Shown: positions 1 to 7,874 of the stretch, piece after piece
How the letters are laid out: every line of letters starts with the position of its first letter
Position numbering within the stretch: position 1 is the first letter of the stretch
DNA from: CAZUMW01 sp964621615
Lineage (GTDB): Bacteria; Desulfobacterota; WTBG01; CAIYCZ01; CAIRTM01
Direction: 5' to 3'
NCBI GenBank assembly: GCA_964621615.1
Contig: CAZUMW010000054.1
Span: 1 to 27,390, forward strand
Length of the DNA stretch: 27,390 nucleotides
Program-made: the position numbers and the translations under genes
The notes under the pieces: generated by a model
The model's input: the letters and a program-made list of their open reading frames with translations, nothing else
Told to the model about the DNA's origin: nothing
Databases searched by the model: none

Positions 1-39
1 TCATGTTGGAGGCTATTTCGGCCTTTCTTTACCCACAAA

Positions 40-3000
40 TTATGTCGAAGATCCATAAAAATGAACAAGCTGAACATCCTGTTCACTGTAATATTTTTGC
101 TGTAAGATCGACACTGCCCTGTCGGAATAATTAATTGCATCTTCTGTATCGCCTGAAAGAAACAGGGCATAAGAAAGATAGGCAAGGCACTCAGGCTCTT
201 CGTCCACCGACTTTTGTTCATCTTTAATTGCCCGCGTCTGCTTAAAAAAGTCCAGTGCTTTACCGGTGTCTCCGGCAAAAAGAAAAGCGGCACCTAAATT
301 ATGCAGGCACATCACAATACCGCGCGTTGAGTCCATTTCCCGATAAAGTGACAGTGCCCGATTATAAGCGGTGACTGCATCGTTGTATTTTTCCTGCCAG
401 CGATACACCTCACCCATGGCAGTGCAGGCATCTGCAACACCGAACCGGTCCCCTATTTCTTGAAAAACAGTCAACGCATCTTCATAATAGGAAACAGCCT
501 CTGCCCATTCTCCTTGAAATTCATAGGTAAGCCCTAAGGTAAGCAGGTCGCGGGCGGCACCTCTTTTGCAACCGTTTCGGCGGTGTATAAGCAGGGCTTC
601 CTGATGAAAATGCCGGGCTTTTTCACCCAGGCCCTGCCGCCGGTATAATTTACCTGCCTGGGTCAATGCTGCGGCCATATTGTTCTGATCGTTTATGTCG
701 GCGTAAATTCGGCGCGCCTGCTCGGCAAAATCAATCGCGGAATGTGAATCGCCCGTTCTGAAGCATACCTCTGAAAGATTGTACAGTGACTCTGCCTCAC
801 CTCTCCGAACCGTGACGCTGCTGTCGCTTTCAAGAAGTTCGCGATCTATTTTCAAGGATTGCAAAAAATGCGTTTTAGCAGTATGCATATCTCCCAAGTA
901 GGTATATACGCGGCCGAGAGAATCAAGGGCGGCCTGCTCTCCCGACTTATCACCTGCAGCCTGATAGCATTTAAGCGCTTTATTGAGAATATCCAGTGCT
1001 TCTCTGAATTCACCGATCCCGATCCGTGCCTTTCCCAGACCGTGATAAAGATGTGCAACAAGTGTATCCTCGGTTGTGAGGTCCAGTATTGCGTGCAGTT
1101 TTGTATAAATAAAGACGGCTCGATGATAAAACCCCAATCCCTGCAACACATCACAATATTCAAGAAGCAGGTGTTTAGTCCATTCATTAGGATCTGCCAA
1201 TATAAGAGATATAACCCTAAAAACCGGACTTTGTTCCATTTCAGATTCAGTAACGGCAGCAGTCGTAGGGTTCATGAGCTCGAGTTCGGTCAACAATTCA
1301 AGGGCAACCGGCTTCATTATCTCTTTTGTACCGGCTAACAGAAAAGATACCACTTCATCACATTTGCCTTCATCGACCCACGCCAGAAACAAAGTAGACA
1401 ATACTCCCTGAAGCGGCAAGTAGGCATATGCCTCATCGGATAGTTGCTTAATAACTTCGGTTGAAACACCGAAGCGATCAACTATACGCATGAGCAGCAT
1501 GTATTCAAGCAACCGATCATAGGCAAAACCGACGATCCGCTGCGGCGGCAACACAGATGAGACTCTTTTGAATTGTTCCACCAGAATCTGTTCATCGAGT
1601 AACTGGATGTAGGAGGACTGCGGTGTTGAATCCAGCAATATGTGACGCAGCTCTTCAGATTGAGCTAAATCATCGAATTTCGCTGTGGACCACTTGTTTG
1701 CATAGAGCAGATCGACAAACCGGTTAATAAAAAAGGTGCGATTTGACTCATTAAATACTTTCCTGTTGCAATATTCAAGGAGCACTTCGGCTGTAAGAAC
1801 GCGGCGGGGCAGAGGGCGTCCGTTAAATATCTCCATGATGATTTTCAAAAAAAGCGGCGTACGCATTACATTTTTCACTTCGTCGGTCAGTGCCTTGAAC
1901 TCAGACGTGGGGTTGTGTCCCGGCTCTTTTCGATAATTTTCATATGCAATGCTCAATTCATCATCAGCAAGCCTCCCCAGGTACACCTCAGGCGACTCTC
2001 CGCTTTGCATTCCCTCTTTGAGCCTGACCGAATAATAATGATGCATTGCCTGGGCAAAGCTGCCCTTGCGTATTGATTTATAGGTTACCTCACCAATAGA
2101 AATAATGACTTTAAAACCGGGAAAATCCTGTGTGTGTGCGATCAGATCGTCCAGTTGACGCAGCAATTCCGAAGGTTGTGGATGTTTATCCACACCATCC
2201 ACAATTAAAATAAACTGCGCCTGCAACGATTGAAGATGCCCTTCAAGAATTGTACAGAACGTTAAAAAATCATCCGCCGATTCCAATCGATCTAAAATGA
2301 TGTCTCGCAAATCAAAGTTGCCGCCGGGAAGCGTGCTGCCGCCCATTAACAATACAATATCAGAGCCGGTTTTTTGTTCATGCCTATGCCACTGCCTGAC
2401 AATGTGACAAAGCGTATTGGTTTTACCGATGCCGGAAGGACCGACAATAAGCATGCCGGTCTTTGTACACTGTTGGTCGAGAAAGCCCTGCAGGTGGGTC
2501 TCCAAATCAAAGCGTCGGACATACAGGTGAGGCAAATAAATTCGCTCGCTCTGCATTTTATCTAGATAGTCCTCGCTCTGCTTGTCGGCGATGGTGCGAA
2601 GATCATCCAAATCCCAGGGCGTTCCGGTTGACGAGGAAGCGACTCCCCCGAACAGCTCTGAAGGAGAAAAGATATCCTGACGAAATCGGCCTGCAAGGGT
2701 CTGGAGCGCTGCCCGGTCCTGAAAACGGTAGCGCTTTATTTGGCAGGGAAAATGAAACGGTACCGTAACCGTGTCAGAGCCCGACTGATTTTTCCCTTCA
2801 ATATAATAAATCAAACTGCCGGCAAAACCCACTTTTATCGCAGCTATCCATTTCGTTTGACCTGTGCCGTCTGCTACCGGAAGCAAACGAGCACCGTTAC
2901 AAAGATGGGAACCATAGCTGTCGCTCCAACGCAACCGTTTCCACAATGTCCTATTAACCGAGGGATAGGTATCTGCATCTGATGCATCTTCTGGCACAAA

Positions 3001-3570
3001 GGTAAACCAGTCGTTAAATTCGTGTAAGGACAGGGTATCCCCAACCTGATCTCCCCATAGGGGTGAATTTCTACCAAAAATTTTCTGAGTGAGTTTGTCG
3101 TGCTGTGCATCTGCAGGGCCTGAATGTTTAAATTGCGGCAATACATCATCGAGCCCGATAACTAATGCCTTTCCCAGCCGTAAGCCACGCTCTCTGCGCA
3201 TATATTTTGTCTTTAAATCATCACCCTTCATCCCTTTTTCACCCAAAGGGAATCCGTTGTCCGGAAATGCATCAAGACGTGCACTTGCAACGCCTGAAAT
3301 AACAATCCCCCCTCTGCTGTTTGCCATACCTGCAATGGCTTCGATTGCATGGAAAAGGTTTATATGAAGGAATTTGCCGGAAGGTGTGAATTTTTCTGCA
3401 TTGTCTTTTTTTACCTCGTCGTAAAACGGCTCTGTAAAAACAGAAGCCTTACACTCAATCGTCTCATCCTCAAGCGGGTTCCGGTTTTTTAGAAAACCGG
3501 CAGGGTCATTGCACAGTGCAATCCAAACATCATCAATTTCTTTTAACCTGCTTGACGGATTCAAAACCAT
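40..3570 (-). CDS. STAND NTPase with AlbA_2/Schlafen-like N-domain and TPR C-domain
   Basis: A 1176-aa protein with three parts. Residues ~35-95 resemble the AlbA_2 (Schlafen-type) domain: an acidic-Cys-Lys segment (ETIECKAS, ~37-43) and IAGMANSRGGIVISGV at ~79-94. Residues ~373-600 form a NACHT/STAND-type NTPase with Walker A GPSGIGKT (377-384) and Walker B FILIVDGVD (453-461). From ~780 to the end are TPR repeats with G-x-Y/F and A-L patterns, as in NB-ARC/TPR and MalT-like proteins. STAND proteins are signal-dependent oligomerising switches; in bacteria many (the Avs type) sense phage proteins through the C-terminal repeats and fire an N-terminal effector. By analogy the AlbA_2 domain would be the effector; that is inference. 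The gene is monocistronic, with no convincing Shine-Dalgarno sequence next to the ATG. A TPR transcriptional regulator is the alternative, but no HTH is seen. Confidence 0.85.
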   Translation of the reverse strand: MVLNPSSRLKEIDDVWIALCNDPAGFLKNRNPLEDETIECKASVFTEPFYDEVKKDNAEKFTPSGKFLHINLFHAIEAIAGMANSRGGIVISGVASARLDAFPDNGFPLGEKGMKGDDLKTKYMRRERGLRLGKALVIGLDDVLPQFKHSGPADAQHDKLTQKIFGRNSPLWGDQVGDTLSLHEFNDWFTFVPEDASDADTYPSVNRTLWKRLRWSDSYGSHLCNGARLLPVADGTGQTKWIAAIKVGFAGSLIYYIEGKNQSGSDTVTVPFHFPCQIKRYRFQDRAALQTLAGRFRQDIFSPSELFGGVASSSTGTPWDLDDLRTIADKQSEDYLDKMQSERIYLPHLYVRRFDLETHLQGFLDQQCTKTGMLIVGPSGIGKTNTLCHIVRQWHRHEQKTGSDIVLLMGGSTLPGGNFDLRDIILDRLESADDFLTFCTILEGHLQSLQAQFILIVDGVDKHPQPSELLRQLDDLIAHTQDFPGFKVIISIGEVTYKSIRKGSFAQAMHHYYSVRLKEGMQSGESPEVYLGRLADDELSIAYENYRKEPGHNPTSEFKALTDEVKNVMRTPLFLKIIMEIFNGRPLPRRVLTAEVLLEYCNRKVFNESNRTFFINRFVDLLYANKWSTAKFDDLAQSEELRHILLDSTPQSSYIQLLDEQILVEQFKRVSSVLPPQRIVGFAYDRLLEYMLLMRIVDRFGVSTEVIKQLSDEAYAYLPLQGVLSTLFLAWVDEGKCDEVVSFLLAGTKEIMKPVALELLTELELMNPTTAAVTESEMEQSPVFRVISLILADPNEWTKHLLLEYCDVLQGLGFYHRAVFIYTKLHAILDLTTEDTLVAHLYHGLGKARIGIGEFREALDILNKALKCYQAAGDKSGEQAALDSLGRVYTYLGDMHTAKTHFLQSLKIDRELLESDSSVTVRRGEAESLYNLSEVCFRTGDSHSAIDFAEQARRIYADINDQNNMAAALTQAGKLYRRQGLGEKARHFHQEALLIHRRNGCKRGAARDLLTLGLTYEFQGEWAEAVSYYEDALTVFQEIGDRFGVADACTAMGEVYRWQEKYNDAVTAYNRALSLYREMDSTRGIVMCLHNLGAAFLFAGDTGKALDFFKQTRAIKDEQKSVDEEPECLAYLSYALFLSGDTEDAINYSDRAVSILQQKYYSEQDVQLVHFYGSST

Positions 3571-3665
3571 AATTCAAACAATTCCCTTGTTAACAATTAT
3601 GCTGTCTTCCGTGCCATAGCTCAAAAAATCGCAAAGTGGGATAACGACAAAAACAAGGATCTTCC

Positions 3666-3692
3666 ACTGGTGTTGGTTTTTATAGTACCAGT
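3666..3692 (-). promoter_or_regulatory. Possible promoter/operator of the STAND gene
   Basis: A 6-bp inverted repeat (ACTGGT at 3666-3671, ACCAGT at 3687-3692) encloses, on the minus strand, the sequence TATAAAAA, which could be a -10 or TATA element. It lies about 100 bp upstream of the STAND start. No good -35 is seen at the expected spacing. The rest of 3571-3737 shows nothing else. Confidence 0.25.
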
Positions 3693-3737
3693 CGATTTAA
3701 TGCTATACCATTTCATATCCCTTGATTAATAAAAATT

Positions 3738-4781
3738 TTACTTATTACACATGTTTATTGGATAAACATCCATTTTTTTTAGCAAATTGATGTTTTCATT
3801 TTGATGTTTAGAATCTAATTTTTGGTAAATATCATATAAAGATACTCCAAGCGTTGCTCTCATTAGTATATTGAATCGAGTTTTTTGTTGATGCAAAAAA
3901 TAGGGATATTTAATTATTGCATTAGCAATTTTTTCTACATCCACGAAACCATCAATAACATCAATATTTTTTTTATAATGCGGTGGTGCACCATTTTTCC
4001 CGGGATGAAGTACCGTTAACGGTCTTGAAACAATCAAATCATTTTTTAATTTCGGGAACAAAACCTTCTTCAATTCAATAGCATTTCTTGCAAAACCATT
4101 TGAATGGATTAATTTCTTTTGATACAGGGAACGATTTATTGGAATAAAAACCGTGTATTTCGTATATAATTCTCTAAACCATGCACCGGCATATCCATAT
4201 AATCTTGCATAATCCTCTTTAGCATCGAAAATCCATATTGATATTGGTTTTTTACCATATTTTTTGGGTAAATTTCTAAAAAAGTGATTAACCCCCGCAT
4301 AAAGCAACGCTCTGAGGGTTAAATTTTTTTTATTATTTGCTGATAAGTTTATTGTTCTTATATGGCGATAAAATTCAACAGATTGCCCAAATCTAAGATC
4401 CAAATTTTTCCTAAACAAATCGCAACTTGGCCCTAATGGATAATTTCCTGGATTATATCGATTTTCCAAAGGAAAACCAAACTCATCATCTAATTTGCAG
4501 CTTACTGCATATAATATTTCATCATTCTTTTTATCAATCAAAACAAAATGATACGTATTGTCTAATTCATCATATACACTTTTTTCTTCATTTGATTGGT
4601 CATTAACATTAACCGCAGTACAAACAATCGGTCTGGGTTTCTTTTTTCCTCCCCCAGTAAAAACTCTATATCTTTCATTAAATAATTTTTTTATTGCTTT
4701 TCTATCCTTCAGGATACCATTTGACTGAAAAACGTATATTTCGTATTTTTTATTTGCATTACAAATAAATTTAGCAGTCAT
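3738..4781 (-). CDS. Putative GNAT-fold N-acyltransferase (autoinducer synthase / N-acyl amino acid synthase-like)
   Basis: A 347-aa protein. Its N-terminal half follows the LuxI/FeeM/PEP-CTERM-associated acyltransferase pattern: an early R-x-R-V-F segment (ERYRVF, ~37-42), then YDELDNTYHFVLID (~70-83), then a glycine/proline and glutamate stretch (FGFPLENRYNPG, ~100-111), then VEFYRHIRTINL. Enzymes of this type transfer an acyl group from acyl-ACP or acyl-CoA to an amino acid or SAM. The C-terminal ~100 residues match nothing I recognise. Base composition is much more AT-rich than both neighbours, which suggests separate acquisition. There is no Shine-Dalgarno before the ATG; a TTTTAAAA stretch lies about 27 bp upstream, but the surroundings are so AT-rich that this means little. 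The family assignment rests on pattern similarity only. Confidence 0.5.
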   Translation of the reverse strand: MTAKFICNANKKYEIYVFQSNGILKDRKAIKKLFNERYRVFTGGGKKKPRPIVCTAVNVNDQSNEEKSVYDELDNTYHFVLIDKKNDEILYAVSCKLDDEFGFPLENRYNPGNYPLGPSCDLFRKNLDLRFGQSVEFYRHIRTINLSANNKKNLTLRALLYAGVNHFFRNLPKKYGKKPISIWIFDAKEDYARLYGYAGAWFRELYTKYTVFIPINRSLYQKKLIHSNGFARNAIELKKVLFPKLKNDLIVSRPLTVLHPGKNGAPPHYKKNIDVIDGFVDVEKIANAIIKYPYFLHQQKTRFNILMRATLGVSLYDIYQKLDSKHQNENINLLKKMDVYPINMCNK

Positions 4782-4867
4782 GATTTTCGATTAAAATTTG
4801 AATAAATTTTAAAATTTGATTTTTTTAACCTATTTTTTAAATTACTAATCAATTTTTTCTGTTTATT

Positions 4868-5135
4868 TTATAAAAATTGTCCACCCTGCCTCTTGCGCAT
4901 CTCTTTCCTCAGCATATAATAAACGTCAACCTTCTTTTTTCCCTTCAGCTCAGTCAACGCCTGCCTGACTTTCGGATCCTGGGGGTTTAGCGAGCCGGGT
5001 TTTGTTTCCCATACGGACACAATCTGAAAGCTGACCCGATCAGTTTTGCAAGCTCAGGCTGAGAAATGCCCAACCGGTTCCTCATGGACTTCAGCTGTTT
5101 GCCGTTTAGATGGAAGCCGTCATCTGCCTTTTGGG
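4868..5135 (-). pseudogene. Frameshifted XRE-type HTH regulator remnant
   Basis: Reading leftward, one frame gives LNGKQLKSMRNRLGISQPE followed by LAKLIG, the first half of an XRE HTH. The adjacent frame continues as SFQIVSVWETKPGSLNPQD and runs to a stop at 4868. Adding one G to the run at 5034-5036 would restore an unbroken helix-turn-helix reading LAKLIGVSFQIVSVWE. This is therefore a one-base deletion in a homopolymer, or a sequencing error. No start codon is evident: the frame stays open back to just behind the HU stop, so it may once have been fused to, or translated with, the HU gene upstream. Confidence 0.6.
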
Positions 5136-5140
5136 CTGTA

Positions 5141-5473
5141 TTATTTTTGATGGTACCGCAACCGGCGCTTTTCTGAAACTACTTTTATAGGGAGAACACC
5201 TGTTTCTTTAAAGCGGTTATTTTTTAGCGAGACCAGTTCCATGTTTATCTCTTCACCGGTCTGCGGGTTTCTTCCCTTCCGGGCTTTTCGTTTATCCTTA
5301 ACCAGCTTTCCGAATCCCGGTACCGTGAAACTCCCGTTCTTTTTTGTTTCTTTATAAGCAAGGTCGGTGAGGGTATCAAAAAATTCATTGACCTGTTTTT
5401 TGTTAAGGTAACATTTTTCGGCAAGTTCGGTTACGATCTGTGATTTGGTCAGGGTTTTTTTGGCGGCGGTCAT
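5141..5473 (-). CDS. HU/IHF-family DNA-binding protein
   Basis: A 110-aa protein. The first ~75 residues are a clear HU fold: TKSQIVTELAEKCYLNKKQV, then a dimer helix, then FTVPGFGKLVKDKRKARKGR and the arm signature GRNPQTGEEI. The start is set by AGGAGG 5-6 bases before the ATG. HU proteins are dimeric nucleoid proteins that bend DNA. The C-terminus is odd: after the arm, the usual A-K-x-x-x-x-F-x-x-G-K segment is replaced by an unrelated basic tail ending RRLRYHQK. A frameshift near the 3' end is possible, because XRE-like sequence follows at once in the +1 frame. A likely sigma70-type promoter upstream reads TTGATC, 18 bp, TATAAG. Confidence 0.85.
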   Translation of the reverse strand: MTAAKKTLTKSQIVTELAEKCYLNKKQVNEFFDTLTDLAYKETKKNGSFTVPGFGKLVKDKRKARKGRNPQTGEEINMELVSLKNNRFKETGVLPIKVVSEKRRLRYHQK

Positions 5474-5635
5474 GGGGTCCTCCTTGTATGCATGTTTTTC
5501 AGGGTATTTACATTCATTATGCGTCAGATTGTTACCCTTATACTAAAATGTGCATATGCCGATCAAGTAGAAATTCTTAAAAAAAGATGTCTAAAAAACG
5601 CGATCGATCGAATGCCTGAACAGAATTTTTTCAGA

Positions 5636-5684
5636 CAGAAAAAAACCCGATGGGCGTGGCGGCCAAGCTGTTCCCACCGGGTTC
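5636..5684 (-). terminator. Rho-independent terminator of the leftward operon
   Basis: On the minus strand an 11-bp stem (AACCCGGTGGG at 5683-5673 pairing with CCCATCGGGTT at 5654-5644, one G-U pair) has an 18-nt loop and is followed by a run of seven T. It lies 110 nt beyond the last candidate gene of the 10389-to-5793 operon. The rest of the 5474-5792 gap holds the HU leader and promoter and no gene that I can support. Confidence 0.75.
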
Positions 5685-5792
5685 TCGGGACCGGTATTCA
5701 TACACTCGGAGGGATATATCCCGTGTGTGAACGAATACGGCTATAGAGTTCTTAATACCACAAAGGGTTTTTCGTGTGAAGATATTAATCAA

Positions 5793-5981
5793 TTATTTAG
5801 TGCGCAAATGCGTTTTTCCCTTTCTTTCAAAAAATTTACAGCCCTCATCAGGATTCTTCTTGGGCAACAAGGTTTTAGGCTTCCAGTTTTTATACACTCT
5901 GAACCAATTGCATTTGAAATCCTGCACAAAATTGGTGCCGTGTGTATTGATAAGATGCATACAATCCCAACAACTCGGCAT
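5793..5981 (-). CDS. Small Cys/Trp-rich protein, possible zinc binder
   Basis: A 62-aa protein beginning MPSCWDCMHLINTHG, with a CxxC at residues 4-7, a single Cys at ~24 (FKCNW) and another at ~48 (EGCKFF), plus many Lys and aromatic residues. The composition looks like a real small metal-binding protein rather than a chance frame. It follows remA by 68 nt on the same strand and lies before the operon terminator. An AAGGGA 11 bases before the ATG is a weak ribosome binding site. I do not recognise the family. An overlapping frame (5789-6013) is also open but has less protein-like composition. Confidence 0.45.
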   Translation of the reverse strand: MPSCWDCMHLINTHGTNFVQDFKCNWFRVYKNWKPKTLLPKKNPDEGCKFFERKGKTHLRTK

Positions 5982-6049
5982 GACACAGGTGTTCCCTTGT
6001 TATTGTCTGTCATATCACAGGCTTTACCGGAAACCCGTCATCCGCACCG

Positions 6050-6292
6050 TCAATCCTTCTCCTTCATTCTGCGTGAGAGCGTATCCGAATCTATACCCGA
6101 CAGGATGACGTGATTGTCCGTCACAATCAGTGCCCTGGTTTTCTTGCCCTGCGTTGCATCAACCAGTTTTCCGGCGGTCTTTGCCTCCTCCCGCAGCCGT
6201 TTTACCGGTGATGATCCCGGCGCTATGATCACCACGATTTTATCTGCAACGACATGGTTACCGTATCCAATGTTTAACAGCGGTATACTCAT
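6050..6292 (-). CDS. remA: RemA-like (DUF370) regulatory protein
   Basis: An 80-aa protein. It matches the RemA/YlzA family along its length: MSIPLLNIGYGNHVVADKIV at the N-terminus, the central APGSSPVKRLREEA, then KKTRALIVTDNHVILSGIDS and TLSRR. In Bacillus subtilis RemA activates matrix genes and osmoprotection genes as an oligomeric DNA-binding ring. The start at 6292 is preferred over the in-frame ATG five codons upstream: it has AAAGGA at good spacing and leaves a normal-length RemA. It lies 27 bp downstream of the preceding gene in the operon. Its presence in an operon with a DNA-translocating ATPase is unusual, since the chromosomal gene normally sits near gmk and rpoZ. Confidence 0.85.
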   Translation of the reverse strand: MSIPLLNIGYGNHVVADKIVVIIAPGSSPVKRLREEAKTAGKLVDATQGKKTRALIVTDNHVILSGIDSDTLSRRMKEKD

Positions 6293-6319
6293 AGCGGATC
6301 CTTTCACCCTATAGCGTTT

Positions 6320-6976
6320 TTATCTCTTCCAGGGAAGCGGGACATGGACAACCTCTTCCCGCTTATCTCTACCGTGGGAAAACAGCTGATCAACGGTCAT
6401 ACGGTTCTGCGTTGGCCCCGGCAGTGCAGCATTACGCTGCGGAGAAATCTGTGGTAAAGTACCGCCGGCAACCCCGTCGATTATAGTGGCGGGAGCAGCC
6501 ATATTGTCGTTACGGGGCATGGGATATGCACTCAATTGCATGAGCGCGTTGCGCAACGCATACACTATCTGCAGCGTCTGGGGCGGCACACCGACAACAG
6601 CCGCATGCATGAAAGCCCACCGTGATACACATTCCTCATGCAGATGGTTTCGCACCTCCCGCCTTCCCCGCCGCCCTTTGTTCTGGGCATTTATCTTACT
6701 TTCCGGAAGCGGCAGCCCGCAGACAGGGCAAATGACGGTAACCTCTGCAGCAAAAAATTTCACATAACATTCGTTGCAAAGCGACCGGGTACATGCCGCA
6801 TCACGCGGATGCATATCTTCATAACCGAGCACCTCACTGCACAAAGGACACACACCCGGCTGTACACGCGAAACAACATTTGCAAGGAATCTGTCGGACG
6901 CAATGCGTTCATATTCCTGCATCCATTGACGGTATTGCATCATACTGTTTTGTGCTTCATCACAAAATTCACACAT
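6320..6976 (-). CDS. Cys-rich RING-like zinc-binding protein
   Basis: A 218-aa protein with no family I can name. It carries CxxC at 2-5, CPLC at 43-46, H56, C62, C67-x2-C70, CPVC at 83-86, and an HxHxxC at 111-116: enough ligands for two or three zinc sites spaced like a RING or treble-clef module. After residue 125 it becomes a low-complexity Pro/Ala/Asn-rich tail. AGGAGG precedes the ATG by 7 bases. The start overlaps the stop of the upstream gene by 8 nt, so translation is probably coupled. In this setting it could be an adaptor or nucleic-acid binder; that is inference. Confidence 0.7.
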   Translation of the reverse strand: MCEFCDEAQNSMMQYRQWMQEYERIASDRFLANVVSRVQPGVCPLCSEVLGYEDMHPRDAACTRSLCNECYVKFFAAEVTVICPVCGLPLPESKINAQNKGRRGRREVRNHLHEECVSRWAFMHAAVVGVPPQTLQIVYALRNALMQLSAYPMPRNDNMAAPATIIDGVAGGTLPQISPQRNAALPGPTQNRMTVDQLFSHGRDKREEVVHVPLPWKR

Positions 6977-7592
6977 GGCAGCCTCCTGTTATGGTATGGG
7001 TTTCTGTGTATTTCTGTTTTATTATGCTTTTCTTCCGGTCCATTATCGCAACCGGCTCCAGCCCCTCTACCCGATAATACTGCCCCTCTATCGCATGGGG
7101 AAGCACCATCACAAATACGTTCTTTTTTGTTTTGACAATACGCTTGTGCAGCGTATGCAGCATAAAGCACGCTACCGGGTCGTCACCGTTGCCTGATCGA
7201 TGGGTTCTGAATTGAGGATCGTTGTGTACATCATTTATATCCACGGCAAGTGTGGAGGGTATCCGGTTTTCCAGCACGACGACATACCCGGTCCCCGACG
7301 TGTACTCCAGGGCGTATTCAAACAGATCGGTAGCATATATGCCTGTAGGACTGTGGTTTTTAACCCGGAACATATTGTCCTTAAGAATACTTTCGGCATA
7401 CGCACGCCGCGGTGTGCCGTGATAAAGCACCTCACTTACCCTGACCGGTCTGTAATACTGTATTCTGCCGCTGTTCTGTTGCGGCAGCAGTTGCGATATA
7501 TACTGTTTCAGCTCAGGATTGTTTTTGACCAGGTGATCGATGATTCCAAGACCGACACCTGCCAACAAAAAGATTCCTATGGGATCAGCCAT
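6969..7592 (-). CDS. Putative membrane-anchored ADP-ribosyltransferase (PARP/ART-like fold)
   Basis: A 207-aa protein. Residues 5-20 form one hydrophobic segment (IGIFLLAGVGLGII), probably a membrane anchor. From ~52 it resembles ART-fold enzymes: VLYHGTP with H58, then a helix ending in an L-x-x-x-x-F segment, then GIYATD with Y86, a YVVVLEN strand, and near the end YRVEGLEPVAIMD with E176 or E179. These fit an H-Y-E NAD-binding triad. Such enzymes ADP-ribosylate proteins or nucleic acids; RNA 2'-phosphotransferases are a related alternative. The start at 7592 has AAAGAGG at 7 nt and is preferred over the GTG at 7616. It overlaps the next gene by 8 nt. Assignment is by motif only. Confidence 0.5.
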   Translation of the reverse strand: MADPIGIFLLAGVGLGIIDHLVKNNPELKQYISQLLPQQNSGRIQYYRPVRVSEVLYHGTPRRAYAESILKDNMFRVKNHSPTGIYATDLFEYALEYTSGTGYVVVLENRIPSTLAVDINDVHNDPQFRTHRSGNGDDPVACFMLHTLHKRIVKTKKNVFVMVLPHAIEGQYYRVEGLEPVAIMDRKKSIIKQKYTETHTITGGCHV

Positions 7593-7624
7593 ATCATAGC
7601 CTCTTTGTGTTGACACATTTCATA

Positions 7625-7861
7625 TCAGCTTCTGTTGCGGAATAACCGTATGAGACCGATTATGACAATCACCGTCAGGCAGAAACGCACCACCGGTTCA
7701 ATGCCGTTTCTGCGCGACAATCCGCCTTCCAGGTTTTCCACAACCGTCTCCGCAAAATCGGTTACAACAAAGGTCATAAACTCGATGAATTCCTTGAAAA
7801 ACAATGCGATGATCAGCAGGGCAAGGGCAATGAACACCGCTTTCCAGTGTATGTTTTCCAT
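7625..7861 (-). CDS. Small two-TM membrane protein
   Basis: A 78-aa protein with hydrophobic helices at ~8-23 (AVFIALALLIIALFF) and ~57-73 (FCLTVIVIIGLIRLF), joined by a loop containing EGGLSRRNG and ending in Arg-rich FRNRS. The start at 7861 is fixed by a strong AAGGAGGT. It lies between the translocase ATPase and the ART-like gene, with a 13-nt gap from the ATPase stop, in a position where T4SS-like or holin-like small membrane subunits are often found. There is no recognisable family. Confidence 0.7.
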   Translation of the reverse strand: MENIHWKAVFIALALLIIALFFKEFIEFMTFVVTDFAETVVENLEGGLSRRNGIEPVVRFCLTVIVIIGLIRLFRNRS

Positions 7862-7874
7862 GAGCACCTCCTTC

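Noticed and set aside
1..39. Short AGGC/GCCT hairpin after the STAND stop codon.
   Set aside because: The stem is only 4-5 bp with no T run on the gene's strand, which is too weak to call a terminator.
859..1338. Plus-strand 159-aa open frame.
   Set aside because: It lies wholly opposite the TPR region of the STAND gene and has no protein-like pattern.
5727..6113. Plus-strand 128-aa open frame opposite the small Cys protein and the end of remA.
   Set aside because: It is antisense to remA, whose family identity is clear, and it lacks a ribosome binding site and natural composition.
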